In this document: positions 44,106 to 55,889 of the stretch, piece by piece
Numbering within the stretch: position 1 is the first letter of the stretch
Layout of the letters: every line of letters starts with the position of its first letter
From: G963422565 sp963422565
GTDB taxonomy: Bacteria > Pseudomonadota > Alphaproteobacteria > MPNO01
DNA length: 64,000 nt
Reading direction: 5' to 3'
NCBI GenBank assembly: GCA_963422565.1
Contig: OY730228.1
Span: forward strand, 1,426,001-1,490,000
The notes under the pieces: model-generated
What the model was told of the DNA's origin: nothing
Seen by the model: only the letters and a program-made list of their open reading frames with translations
Databases searched by the model: none
Program-made: the position numbers and the translations under genes

Positions 44106-45233
44106 CTACCGGCGGTCTTTGGACTCGGCCGCCGCCGCGATGGTGCGCGCCAACATCCTCAGTTCGGACCTCAATTCCTGAACCCCCTCGGCGCGAGCCG
44201 CGCCGAGCCCCTCATGCAACCGCGAAACATGGGTGTCGATGCTGCGGATATGCGACTGCAGGGCTTCGCCGTCCAGCCCGTCGGCCAGCCGCGACAGCGT
44301 CGGTCGCAGCACCGCCTGGCCTTCGACGAGCCGCTCGAGAAGGTTCTGGTCCGCCGACATGCGATCGGTAAGCGCCGAGAGCCTCTCCGACAGCAGAACG
44401 ATCGCATCGTTGGTCGCGCTCCAGCTTCGCTCGCTCCGTTCGAGCGTGCGTTCCAGCCGCTCGAGATTCTCCGCCGTCACCTCCAGAAGCGACTGGACGA
44501 GAGCGGGAACCGACGAGTCGCCGCCGACCGGCAGCGAGCCGCCGACCAGCTTGGTCTGCCCCGCCAGCCAGTCTTCGAGATCGTTGTAGAAGCGGTTTTG
44601 CGCCTGGCTCGCCTGGAGCTCGAGGAAGCCTAGGACGAGCGAGCCGGCAAGACCGAACAGCGATGAGCTGAATGCAGTTCCCATGCCGCGGAGAGGCGTC
44701 TGCAGCCCGCTCTTGAGATCCGAGAAGACCGAGGTGAGTCCGCCGCTCTCGAGCGTCAGGCCGGCGATCACGGAGCCCACGGAGTTGATCGTCTGCAGAA
44801 GACCCCAGAAGGTCCCGAGGAGGCCGAGAAAGATCAACAACCCGATCATGTAGCGGGAGATGTCGCGCTGCTCGTCGAGCCGCGTCGATATCCCGTCGAG
44901 GAGAGAGCGCAGCGCCTGGGCGGAGAGGCTGAGCTGCTGGCTCCGCTCGCCCAGCATGGTCGCCATCGGCGCGAGCAGCCGCGGCGGCGCCTGCACCGAC
45001 AGCCCCGGCTGGCCGGTGCGATAAGTGGCGATCCATCTGACCTCGCGCCGCAGCCCCAGGACAAGGCGAAAGATATAGGCGACCCCGAGCGCGAAGACGG
45101 CGAGGATCAGGCCGTTCAGGGCCGAGTTGGCCTCGAAAGCGTGCAGGAGATCTTCACGCAGCAGCCCGACTATCACCGCGACCGCGATCGCGAACAACAG
45201 CATCCGCCAGAGATAAAAAACCGGGTTGGTCAT
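44106..45233 (-). CDS. MotA/TolQ/ExbB-like proton channel protein
   Basis: A 375-residue membrane protein with TMs near residues 8-26, 39-62, about 127-150 (YMIGLLIFLGLLGTFWGLLQ) and 182-207 (AFSSSLFGLAGSLVLGFLEL), the last two being the conserved MotA/TolQ pair. A C-terminal helical region of about 150 residues (ERLERTLERSERSW, LSERLSALTDRM) is cytoplasmic. Forms the stator with the MotB/OmpA-like partner. The set is widespread in alphaproteobacteria; its physiological role is little known. Confidence 0.85.
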   Translation of the reverse strand: MTNPVFYLWRMLLFAIAVAVIVGLLREDLLHAFEANSALNGLILAVFALGVAYIFRLVLGLRREVRWIATYRTGQPGLSVQAPPRLLAPMATMLGERSQQLSLSAQALRSLLDGISTRLDEQRDISRYMIGLLIFLGLLGTFWGLLQTINSVGSVIAGLTLESGGLTSVFSDLKSGLQTPLRGMGTAFSSSLFGLAGSLVLGFLELQASQAQNRFYNDLEDWLAGQTKLVGGSLPVGGDSSVPALVQSLLEVTAENLERLERTLERSERSWSATNDAIVLLSERLSALTDRMSADQNLLERLVEGQAVLRPTLSRLADGLDGEALQSHIRSIDTHVSRLHEGLGAARAEGVQELRSELRMLARTIAAAAESKDRR

Positions 45234-45269
45234 CGTCTGGTCGTCATCCCGTCCTCCCCGTGCACCGGT

Positions 45270-46136
45270 TTAGTGCCGTCCGACCATGATATCGACACGA
45301 TCCGGCGTCTCGCCGGCGCTGCGGTTGCCGAGCGCCCGCACATCGATCCGCGTGCTCGCGACTCCCTTGTCGATCAGACGAGACCGGACGGAGAGGGCGC
45401 GGGCGAGCGACAGCCGCCGCGACTCGCCGGGGCTGGAGCCCGCCCCGCCGGCGTAGGCGACGAGCCGGAGCCTGAGACTCGAATCGGCCTCGAGGCGAGC
45501 GGCCACCCGGTCCAGAACCGCGGCCGCCGAGCCGTCGACGGCCGCCGAGCCGGCGGCGAAGCGCAGTCGGTATCGGCTCAGGGGATCGAACGTTCCGGCG
45601 CGCGCCGTCTCACGCGCCGCCGGGGAAGGCGGGAAGGCGGCAAGCGTCGGAAGCGCCGGGCGGGCCGCAGGCGGGCGACCGTCCTGCAGCGCAGGGGCGG
45701 GCGGTGCGGCGACGGCCGTCTCACGCGCCGCCGGGGAAGGCGGGAAGGCGGCAAGCGTCGGGGGCGCCGGGCGGCCCGCAGGCGGGCGACCGTCCTGCAG
45801 CGCAGGGACGAGCGATGCGGCGACGGGAGCTGCTTCGACCTGGTCCGGCGGCTCGAGAACGATGCGTTCGCCGATCCGGGGCGGTTTCCGTCCTATCCGT
45901 TCCGGCGCTACGAGCGTGGCGGGGGTTCGATGCCTCCGCACCAGGGGCGGCTTCCACGAGTCGATCGTTCGGAGATCGACCGACACCGGCGGGCCTGTCC
46001 TTCCCTGCCGCGGCACGTTCTGGGCGGCCGAAGGCGCGGCGGACAGCACGAACGCCGAAAACATGGCCATGACGGCTCCGACCCACATACAGCACCCGAC
46101 AGGCGGCCGCGAAATCGGGGCCGGACATGCTGTCAT
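45270..46136 (-). CDS. OmpA-family periplasmic/lipid-exposed protein with internal 37-residue duplication
   Basis: A 288-residue secreted protein: signal-like start (MWVGAVMAMFSAFVLSAAPS, cleavage near SAAQ), a proline-rich middle, and a C-terminal OmpA-like domain (YRLRFAAGSAAVDG, LRLRLVAYAGG, LARALSVRSRLIDKG). The middle holds two copies of a 37-residue unit containing TLAAFPPSPAARETA. GGAGGGACATTC precedes the ATG. First gene of the run that continues with the MotA-like and MotB-like genes, so it is probably part of the same envelope machine. The OmpA domain's Asp/Arg diaminopimelate ligands are partly visible (NRSAGETPDRVDI). Confidence 0.75.
   Translation of the reverse strand: MTACPAPISRPPVGCCMWVGAVMAMFSAFVLSAAPSAAQNVPRQGRTGPPVSVDLRTIDSWKPPLVRRHRTPATLVAPERIGRKPPRIGERIVLEPPDQVEAAPVAASLVPALQDGRPPAGRPAPPTLAAFPPSPAARETAVAAPPAPALQDGRPPAARPALPTLAAFPPSPAARETARAGTFDPLSRYRLRFAAGSAAVDGSAAAVLDRVAARLEADSSLRLRLVAYAGGAGSSPGESRRLSLARALSVRSRLIDKGVASTRIDVRALGNRSAGETPDRVDIMVGRH
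45601..45815. repeat. Tandem 111-base duplication inside the OmpA-family gene
   Basis: Two adjacent copies begin CGTCTCACGCGCCGCCGGGG and end near GACCGTCCTGCAGCGCAGGG, differing at only a few bases, so the duplication is recent or kept homogeneous. It stays in frame and adds one 37-residue Pro/Ala-rich unit to the periplasmic linker. Copy number could vary by slippage. Confidence 0.8.
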
Positions 46137-46341
46137 GAATGTCCCTCCGAGTCCCCAGCGCGACGATCGGCCAAGCGCGCAGCGGGCAATCGACCATAGC
46201 GCACGGACCCCTTATCCACAACTCAAGGCGCGCGTCTAACATCCGTCCGAACTCGGCCATCCCTTCCGAGAGGCCGGAGCCGGATGTCCTGAACCAGGAC
46301 AGCGGCTTGCGGTCCGCCGACGGCCCGAATAGGTTCGCCGG

Positions 46342-46653
46342 ATGGGTCTATACCATGTTCAGAAGCTGATCTATCAGCTCAACCGCGACCCGCATACGCG
46401 GCAGCGCTACGAGACCGATTTCGAGGGCCTGCTGGAGGAGTATCCACTTAGCGAGGAGGAGGGTCGGGCGGTGCGCGAGCCCGATATCGGCCTTCTCTAC
46501 GTGCTCGGCGTCAACGGACAGCTCCTGATGCATTACGCGGCGCTGCGCGGCTATCCGTGGAACGCCTATATCGAGGCGATGCGCGAAGGCCTTCGCCGCT
46601 ACGGGCCGGTGCGCGCCGGGCTCTACGCCCTGGCCACGGACGCCGCGGCGTGA
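46342..46653 (+). CDS. LigA-like alpha subunit of extradiol dioxygenase
   Basis: A 103-residue helical protein with LIYQLNRDPHTRQRYETDFE and LGVNGQLLMHYAALRGYPW, matching the small subunit of protocatechuate 4,5-dioxygenase-type (LigAB) enzymes. Start at the ATG at 46342. Its stop overlaps the GTG of the LigB-like gene (GTGA). Divergent from the OmpA-family gene. The subunit covers the active-site cleft of LigB. Confidence 0.82.
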   Translation: MGLYHVQKLIYQLNRDPHTRQRYETDFEGLLEEYPLSEEEGRAVREPDIGLLYVLGVNGQLLMHYAALRGYPWNAYIEAMREGLRRYGPVRAGLYALATDAAA

Positions 46654-47468
46654 CCCTGGTCTTCGCCGGCGTCTGCAGCCACGCCCCGGGGATTACCGGC
46701 AGGGAGTCCATGGCGCCGCCCGACCGGGTCGCCCGGCTGAATGCCGCCTTCGCGCGGATGCGCCGATCGATCGAGGAGAGCCGGCCCGACGCGCTGTTCG
46801 TGGTCGGCGCCGAGCATTTCGCCAACTTCTTCATGAACAACATGCCGGCCTACTGCATCGGCATGGCGGACTCCTATCGCGGGCCGATCGAGGATCCGGA
46901 CTGGCTGGCGATCCCGCGCCGGACGATCCCTGGCGCGCCGAACCTCTCCCGCCGGCTGATCGAGAGCGTGCTCGAAGAGATCGACGTGGCCTATGCCGAG
47001 GAGTGGCAGTTCGATCACGGGATCATGGTGCCGCTCCATTTCCTCACCCCGCGCTACGACGTCCCGATCGTTCCCGCCAACATCAACTGTCAGGGGCCAC
47101 CCTTGTCGCCCGTCCACCGCGCCTACGCCTTCGGCGAGGCGTTGCGCCGGGCCTGCGACGCGGTCCCGGAACGGATCGCCCTGATCGGCACCGGCGGCAT
47201 CTCCCACTGGCCGGCAACCCCGGACTCGGGGCGAATCAACGAGGCCTGGGACCGTGCCTTTCTCGACCGCCTCGCCGCCAACGACCGGGAGGCGCTTCTC
47301 TCATATACCGACCGGGAGACCTATCGGGAGGCCGGCCAGGGCGGGTTCGAGATACGCACGATGATCGCGGTCGCTGGCGCCTGCGCGGGCGCGACCGGCG
47401 AGATCTGGCATTACGACGCGATCCCGATCTTCGCGGTCGGCTGCACGGTCGGGGTGATGTCCCTGTAG
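46650..47468 (+). CDS. LigB-like catalytic subunit of class III extradiol dioxygenase
   Basis: A 272-residue Fe(II) ring-cleaving dioxygenase subunit. VCSHAPGI and GAEHFANFFM supply two His iron ligands; WQFDHGIMVPLHFL and GTGGISHW carry the acid-base His residues of the family; a Glu in AEEWQFD region may complete the facial triad. With the LigA-like partner it would cleave a catecholic ring meta to the hydroxyls. Substrate (protocatechuate, gallate, methylgallate or other) is open, and no downstream pathway genes are adjacent. Confidence 0.85.
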   Translation: MTLVFAGVCSHAPGITGRESMAPPDRVARLNAAFARMRRSIEESRPDALFVVGAEHFANFFMNNMPAYCIGMADSYRGPIEDPDWLAIPRRTIPGAPNLSRRLIESVLEEIDVAYAEEWQFDHGIMVPLHFLTPRYDVPIVPANINCQGPPLSPVHRAYAFGEALRRACDAVPERIALIGTGGISHWPATPDSGRINEAWDRAFLDRLAANDREALLSYTDRETYREAGQGGFEIRTMIAVAGACAGATGEIWHYDAIPIFAVGCTVGVMSL

Positions 47469-47527
47469 ACGGCGCGGCCCTGCGCGCCCGCCGGCGCGCG
47501 GCGGGACATCGAAGCGTCGCTCGATGC

Positions 47528-48211
47528 TCACCGCGGTGCGGTTCCGCCGGGCCCGGGCGAGCCGTCCTCCCGCGCCATGCCGCGGATCCCGCAGGACGGG
47601 TCAGCGGCCCGGCCCGCGACGAGGGTGCGCCGCGAGGTCAGGGCGGCGGTGAGGGTGCCGTCGTCCAGATAGTCGAGCTCGCCGCCGACCGGCACCCCGT
47701 GGGCGAGCCGAGAGACGGTCACGTTCGACCGGGCCAGGCGGTCGGCCAGGTAATGGGCCGTAGTCTGCCCCTCCACCGTCGCCGAGGTGGCGAGGATGAC
47801 CTCGCGCACCGCCGCCGCGCCGGCGCGGGCGACGAGACGGTCGATGTTGAGCTGGTCGGGACCGCGCCCGTCGAGGGCCGACAACGTGCCGCCGAGCACA
47901 TGGTATGCCCCGGAGAAGGAGCCCGACCGCTCGAGCGCCCACAGATCGGCCACATCCTCGACCACGCAGATCGTCGCCGGGTCGCGCGCGGCGTCCCGGC
48001 AGATGCCGCAGGGATCGGCGGCGTCGATATTGGCGCAGACGGAACAGTTTCGGACGTTTTCGGCGGCGGACGACAACGCCGCCGCCAACGGTTCCAGAAG
48101 ACTCTCGCGGCGCTTGATCAGATAGAGCGCGGCGCGGCGCGCCGAGCGCGGTCCGAGGCCGGGTAGCCGGGCGAGGAGCCGGATCAGCCGGTCGATCTCG
48201 GAGACCGCCAT
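47528..48211 (-). CDS. recR: Recombination protein RecR
   Basis: A 227-residue RecR acting with RecFO in gap repair. Helix-hairpin-helix region LARLPGLGPRSARRAALYL, the Cys4 zinc finger CSVCANIDAADPCGIC, and the Toprim segment ICVVEDVADLWALER. C-terminal extension of about 25 residues (ADPSCGIRGMARE...) beyond the usual end. Normally directly behind ybaB; here a 443-base insert separates them. Confidence 0.95.
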   Translation of the reverse strand: MAVSEIDRLIRLLARLPGLGPRSARRAALYLIKRRESLLEPLAAALSSAAENVRNCSVCANIDAADPCGICRDAARDPATICVVEDVADLWALERSGSFSGAYHVLGGTLSALDGRGPDQLNIDRLVARAGAAAVREVILATSATVEGQTTAHYLADRLARSNVTVSRLAHGVPVGGELDYLDDGTLTAALTSRRTLVAGRAADPSCGIRGMAREDGSPGPGGTAPR

Positions 48212-48212
48212 C

Positions 48213-48658
48213 AGAGCCCGACCTGAAACCCGCCATCGGCCGACAGCCCGCGCACCTGTTCCCGGAACGGCGCCACGAACGGCGCGGGCAGCGTGTTCCT
48301 CGAATTCTTTGGCCGCGTCATCGGCGCCATGACGGAACGATCGGCCGGATTCGCCTTCCCGGCGGGAATCGCGGCCTCACACGATGAATGGTCGCACCCG
48401 ACATGAAGCGGCAGCGCCCGCCTCGGGTTCTCCACCGAAGCGCCCCCGTCGCGCGCGCCGCCTCCCGCCATCCAGAGGGCAGAAACGACGTCACCACGTC
48501 CCGATCCTCGTCCATCGCTTATGGGGAAGGCCGCCCGGCGCGTACGATCTGCCGAGCGGTCTCGTCTCATGCCGTGTCCGGTCTCCGGATCCGCGCCTCT
48601 CATCCCCGGAGATCGCATCATGTCGAGACCTCTCGCAAGTCTCGGGTCGAGCTTTCAG
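48213..48658 (+). repeat. Dispersed repeat family, copy C, with imperfect terminal inverted repeats
   Basis: Fills the whole space between the ybaB stop and the recR start. The left edge TCAGAGCCCGACCTGAAAC and the complement of the right edge TGAAAGCTCGACCCGAGAC agree at 14 of 19 positions, as inverted termini. Inside are the elements shared with copies A, B and D (CGCACCCGACATGAAGCGGC; TCCCGATCCTCGTCC ... TCGCTTATGG; GTCTCGTC ... CCGGAGATCGCA). No coding capacity for a transposase. Consistent with a MITE-like element or a mobile regulatory repeat. Confidence 0.55.
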
Positions 48659-48974
48659 ACCCGCGGGCGCAGCTCCGGTGGCAGGGGAATCCCTGCGGTC
48701 AACTTGTCCATCTCCCGGTCCAGCAGCGCATTGGCCTTCGACTTCGCGTCATTCAAGGCCGTGACCAGCAGGTCCTCGACCACCCCGGCGTCGGAAGCAT
48801 CGAACAGATCCGGCGCGATCCTGACGCGGCGGACCTCGGCCCTGCCATCCATGGTCACCGTGACCATGCCGGCCCCGGCCTGGCCCTCGACCTCGAATTC
48901 GGCGAGCCTGGCCCGCATGTCCTGGATCTTCGACTGCATGTCGAAGGTTTGCTTCATGAGCTGACTCAAACTCC

Positions 48975-48978
<4 letters not shown>
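48655..48978 (-). CDS. YbaB/EbfC nucleoid-associated protein
   Basis: A 107-residue DNA-binding protein: MRSLSQLMKQTFDMQSKIQD, VTVTMDGRAEVRRVRIAPDL, and the C-terminal helix KANALLDREMDKLTAG. Its start overlaps the dnaX stop by four bases (ATGA), the standard coupling. Binds DNA as a dimer and may organise the nucleoid. The last bases overlap the right edge of repeat copy C. Confidence 0.93.
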
Positions 48979-50657
<1,679 letters not shown>

Positions 50658-50682
50658 CCTGCGAGCGGAGCCGTGCGGAAGG

Positions 50683-50781
50683 CAGGAGGCCGGACGGCGA
50701 CCCGGCGCAATCTCGTTACGGCTGCTTCCTTCCGGACCTGACCGGGTTGGCGAGCGCCCCGTCCGCCGCCGACCTCCCCTG
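50683..50781 (-). ncRNA. ffs: Signal recognition particle 4.5S RNA
   Basis: The minus strand carries GGTCAGGTCCGGAAGGAAGC (and AGCC beyond it), the near-universal apical loop of bacterial SRP RNA that binds Ffh. The flanks GGGGAGGTCGGCGGCGGAC on the 5' side and CCGTCCGGCCTCC on the 3' side pair into the long hairpin stem. Ends are estimated from the pairing (about 99 nucleotides). It sits about 25 bases upstream of the dnaX start on the same strand, the classic ffs-dnaX arrangement. Confidence 0.93.
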
Positions 50782-50988
50782 CGACTATATCAGGATTCGC
50801 GCACACGCCCCAAGCGCCCGTCCTCGTTCAGAGGATTCGTCGGGACCGCCGATCGCGGGGATGTCGCCGCCGCGGGAAAGGCGTGCCAAAGCCCGGAAAG
50901 GCCTGGAATCGGCGCGCCGGCCGGCGCATAGTGATCAGGATACGGGGCTCGGGTACGGGTTCCGCCTCGTCCGCCGCCGGAGACTCGC

Positions 50989-52398
<1,410 letters not shown>

Positions 52399-52526
52399 CG
52401 AGTCGGATCGCCCGCCGACGCGACCGCCGCGGTCCGGCGGCCGACCGACCGCTTCCCCGATACCGGGCCGCCGGCGCGGCGGCGGCCGCGGCCGCTACCA
52501 TGACCGTGCCATCAAGGAGCCCCATC

Positions 52527-54215
52527 ATGAACGGTGCCGGGATCGTCGCCGAGATCCTCAAACGGGAAGGAACCGAGTTCCTCTCCTGCTATCCCCGCAA
52601 CCCGCTGATCGAGGCCTGCGCGGAGATCGGCATCCGCCCGATCCTGTGCCGGCAGGAGCGCGTCGGCGTCGGGTTGGCCGACGGGTTCAGCCGCGTCCGG
52701 CGCGGGCGCCAGAACGGCGTATTCGCGGTCCAGGCGGGACCCGGCATCGAGAACGCCTTCCCCGGCATCGCCCAGGCCTATTCCGAGAACGTGCCGATCC
52801 TGGTGCTGCCGGCCGGGCAGCCTCTGGAACGCCAGTATCGGCATCCGACCTTCAGCGCGGTGGACGTCTATCGCCCGGTCACCAAATGGGCGGCCCGCGC
52901 CCACTCGGTCCAGGAGCTGCCGGATCTCATGCGCCGCGCCTATCACGCGATGCGCAACGGCAAGGGCGGCCCGGTCCTGCTCGAGATTCCCGCCGAGATA
53001 TGGGAGGCCGAGTTCACCGGCGCGCTGGATTATGCGCCCGCCCCCGTCTACCGCGCGGCGCCCGATCCGGAGGCCGTCCGGGAGGCGGCGCGGATGCTGC
53101 TGGCGGCCGAGCGGCCTCTGCTCTGGGCCGGCCAGGGCGTGCTCTACGCCGAGGCGAGCGAAGCGCTCACCGCTCTGGCGGAGCTGCTGCCGGCCCCGGT
53201 GGTCGCCACCAACCCCGGCAAGAGCGCCTTCCCGGAGACCCACCCCCTCGCCTGCGGCGCGAGTACCCGATCGGGGCCGCGCATGCTGTTCGAGTTCCTC
53301 GGCCGGGCCGACCTCGTCTTCGCCGTCGGCACCAGCCTCACTCGGACGCCGTTCGGCCCCGAGATCCCGCCCGGCAGGCGGATCGTCCACTCGACCAACG
53401 ATCCCGAGGACGTCAACAAGGACTACCGCACCGACCATGCGGTGATCGGCGACGCGCGGCTGGTGCTGGAGGCGGTCGTCGAGGAGGTGGCGCGGCGGCG
53501 GGGCGGCCGGGGCGACGGCGCGGCGCTGCGCGCTCTCTCCGACGAGATTTCTGGCGTCAAGGCGGCCTGGCGAGCGGACTGGGCGGCCCATCGTCGTTCG
53601 GCCGAGATCCCGATCGACCCCTACCGGCTCATCGCCGACCTGCTGGACCATGTCGATCGGGAGCGCGTCATCGTCACCCACGATTCGGGCAGCCCGCGCG
53701 AGCAGCTCCTCCCGTTCTGGGAGACCGCCCGGCCCGGCTCCTATCTCGGCTGGGGGAAATCGACCCAGCTCGGCTACGGGCTCGGGCTGATCATGGGAGC
53801 CAAGCTCGCCGAACCCGACAAGCTCTGTATCAACGTGATGGGCGATGCGGCGATCGGCATGACCGGAATGGACATCGAGACCGCGGCGCGCAATCGCATC
53901 GGCATCCTCACCATCGTGTTCAACAACGGTGTGATGGCCGCTGAGCGCGAGGTGCTGATCGCTTCGGAGAAACGCTACGGCGCGCTCGCGGTCGGCGGCG
54001 ACTACACGCGGGTCGCCGAGGGGCTCGGCGTCGCCGCCCGCCGCGTCGAAGCGCCGGACGACTTCCCGGCGGCGCTCGCGGAGGCGGTCGCGACGACCGA
54101 GACAGGGGCGCCGTTCCTGATCGAATGCGTGACCGAGGAGGTCCACGACTTCTCGCGCTATCCCTGGGGCGCTCCCTCCGCCGGCCGGCCGGCGGCGTGG
54201 CGGGCCGAGCGATAG
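52527..54215 (+). CDS. ThDP-dependent enzyme, acetolactate synthase-like
   Basis: A 562-residue thiamine-diphosphate enzyme. The catalytic Glu lies in LCRQERVGVGLADGFSR; the ThDP/Mg motif is GDAAIGMTGMD... ending NN; the middle domain has VFAVGTSLTRTPFG. Start at 52527 has AAGGAG upstream; the ATG at 52500 gives nine extra residues. Not biosynthetic AHAS by context: no small subunit adjacent. Decarboxylation or carboligation of a 2-oxoacid is likely. Convergent with, and overlapping by 58 bases, the flavoprotein operon. Confidence 0.85.
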   Translation: MNGAGIVAEILKREGTEFLSCYPRNPLIEACAEIGIRPILCRQERVGVGLADGFSRVRRGRQNGVFAVQAGPGIENAFPGIAQAYSENVPILVLPAGQPLERQYRHPTFSAVDVYRPVTKWAARAHSVQELPDLMRRAYHAMRNGKGGPVLLEIPAEIWEAEFTGALDYAPAPVYRAAPDPEAVREAARMLLAAERPLLWAGQGVLYAEASEALTALAELLPAPVVATNPGKSAFPETHPLACGASTRSGPRMLFEFLGRADLVFAVGTSLTRTPFGPEIPPGRRIVHSTNDPEDVNKDYRTDHAVIGDARLVLEAVVEEVARRRGGRGDGAALRALSDEISGVKAAWRADWAAHRRSAEIPIDPYRLIADLLDHVDRERVIVTHDSGSPREQLLPFWETARPGSYLGWGKSTQLGYGLGLIMGAKLAEPDKLCINVMGDAAIGMTGMDIETAARNRIGILTIVFNNGVMAAEREVLIASEKRYGALAVGGDYTRVAEGLGVAARRVEAPDDFPAALAEAVATTETGAPFLIECVTEEVHDFSRYPWGAPSAGRPAAWRAER

Positions 54216-55879
54216 GCGAAGACCATCGCCGGGCCGAGAGTCGTGCCCGGCCCCGGATAGGTCCCCGCCATGATCGAGTCCATATCGTTGCCGCAGGCAT
54301 AGAGGCCCGGAATCGGTGCCCCGGCGGCGTCGAGCACCCGCGCTTGCGCGTCGGTCGCAAGCCCGGTCGCGCAGGCGAGCTCGGCGGGCCAGATATCCAG
54401 GGCGACGAAGGGCGGAACGGCGATCGGACCCAGACAGGGGTTCGGGCGGTGGTCGGCGTCGCCGTTGAAGCGGTTGAGCGCTGTGTCCCCTTTGCCGAAA
54501 TCGGGGTCGCTGCCCGCTTCGGCGAAGCGGTTGTGCCGCGCGACGGTTTCGACAAGTGTCGCCGGATCGGCGCCGATCCGGCGGGCGAGGCCGCCCGGAT
54601 CCTGGGCCAGGCGGATATAGCCGCGCCGCGCCGCCCGCGCGAGATCGACCGTCCCCGGATGGAGATCGCCGAGCCCGTATCTGCGGACGAAGGCGGCGTC
54701 GCAGACCAGATGACAGGGGATCGCCGGTGCGACCTCGTGGGCGCGGAACATCCCCTCGACGAAATCGTGATAGGAGTCCGCTTCGTTGACGAAGCGCCGG
54801 CCCGCCCTGTCGACCGCGATAAGCCCCGGCTTGGCCCGGTCGAGGATGATATGCGGGTAGAGTCCGGCACCCCCGCCGTCGCGCCGGATCAGCGAGACCG
54901 GGGTCCACAACCCGCCCCGACGCCCGCGCCCGGCGCCGAGCCGGCCGCCGAGCCGCCGGGCGATCGCGATCCCGTCCCCCGTGTTCTCGGCGACCGCCAT
55001 CGAGTGCTCCGGCACGGGCGCAGGCATCAGCGCCCGGCGCAGCGCCCGGTCATGGGCGAACCCGCCGGTCGCCAGCACGACGCCGCGGCGGACGCGGACG
55101 GCGAGCCGCCCCTCCGGCACCGCGACCACCGCCCCGGTCACCGCCCCGCCCTCGGCGAGCACCTCCTCGAGCGCAGTGCCGAACAGGATCGGGACCCGGT
55201 TCCGCTTGAGGCTGTAATAGAGCCGGCCGACCAGCGCGTTGCCCATCACCAGCCGGGTGCCGCGCGGAAAGTGCAGCCGGTCGGCGAGATAGCGCAGCAC
55301 CAGGCGCGCCGAATGGACGAAATCGCCGAGGCTCCGGTAGCGGCGGAGCAGCCGCGCGAGATCGGCCTTCCCCACCATCATCCCGCCCAGCAGCAGAAAT
55401 TCGGGGATCGGCGGGCGAACCCGGGCGAAATCTCGCCCCAGCAGCCGCCCGTCGAAGACCTTCGGGACGATCGCCCGGCCGGCCTCGGCCGCACCCGGCA
55501 GGTTGCTGCGATAGTCCGGGTGAGGGCCGCAGGCGGTGAACGCGAGGGCGCTGCGCGCGCTCAGATCGTCGATGATCCGCGCGCCGTCGGCGAGATAGGC
55601 GGCGCGGCGGGGGTCCGCGGCGCTGTCCCCGATCAACGCGTCGAGATAGGCGGCGGCATCGGCGGAGCTGTCCGGGTAGCCGGCCGCGCGGTTCTGGCTG
55701 TTGCCCGGGATCCACAGTGTCCCCGCCGAGGTGGCGCCGGTGCCGCCGACCTGCTCAGACTTCTCGCAGAGCAGCACCTCCAGCCCTTCGAGCGCCCCGG
55801 CGAGCGCCGCGGTCATGCCGCCGGGCCCGGCCCCGGCAACCAGCAGATCGACTTCGCGGTCCCATCGGTCCTCCGGCAT
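54158..55879 (-). CDS. KstD/fumarate-reductase-type FAD-dependent oxidoreductase
   Basis: A 573-residue flavoprotein. GAGPGGMTAALAGAL is the FAD loop, EKSEQVGGTGATSAGTLW fits the 3-ketosteroid dehydrogenase/flavocytochrome c group, VVLATGGFAHD follows, and the C-terminus GLYACGNDMDSIMAGTYPGP is the second FAD contact. Introduces or reduces double bonds alpha to a carbonyl. Last gene of the five-gene operon; ten bases after the LLM gene. Confidence 0.87.
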   Translation of the reverse strand: MPEDRWDREVDLLVAGAGPGGMTAALAGALEGLEVLLCEKSEQVGGTGATSAGTLWIPGNSQNRAAGYPDSSADAAAYLDALIGDSAADPRRAAYLADGARIIDDLSARSALAFTACGPHPDYRSNLPGAAEAGRAIVPKVFDGRLLGRDFARVRPPIPEFLLLGGMMVGKADLARLLRRYRSLGDFVHSARLVLRYLADRLHFPRGTRLVMGNALVGRLYYSLKRNRVPILFGTALEEVLAEGGAVTGAVVAVPEGRLAVRVRRGVVLATGGFAHDRALRRALMPAPVPEHSMAVAENTGDGIAIARRLGGRLGAGRGRRGGLWTPVSLIRRDGGGAGLYPHIILDRAKPGLIAVDRAGRRFVNEADSYHDFVEGMFRAHEVAPAIPCHLVCDAAFVRRYGLGDLHPGTVDLARAARRGYIRLAQDPGGLARRIGADPATLVETVARHNRFAEAGSDPDFGKGDTALNRFNGDADHRPNPCLGPIAVPPFVALDIWPAELACATGLATDAQARVLDAAGAPIPGLYACGNDMDSIMAGTYPGPGTTLGPAMVFAYRSARHAAGRPAEGAPQG

Positions 55880-55889
55880 CGACGGGTCC

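Noticed and set aside
45601..45815. CRISPR-like or invertible repeat
   Set aside because: The two copies are direct, in frame and within a gene; an ordinary tandem duplication explains them.
42690..46136. Zorya anti-phage system
   Set aside because: The MotA/MotB-like pair recalls ZorAB, but the effector genes (ZorC/D/E) are absent, the neighbours are housekeeping genes, and the set is widespread in alphaproteobacteria.
48211..48621. A 136-codon frame ending at the recR start
   Set aside because: It runs through repeat copy C and contains the repeat-derived LPLHVGC peptide; not a conserved protein.
52527..54215. Biosynthetic acetolactate synthase (ilvB)
   Set aside because: No regulatory subunit (ilvN) follows and several AHAS-typical stretches differ; kept as a generic ThDP enzyme.
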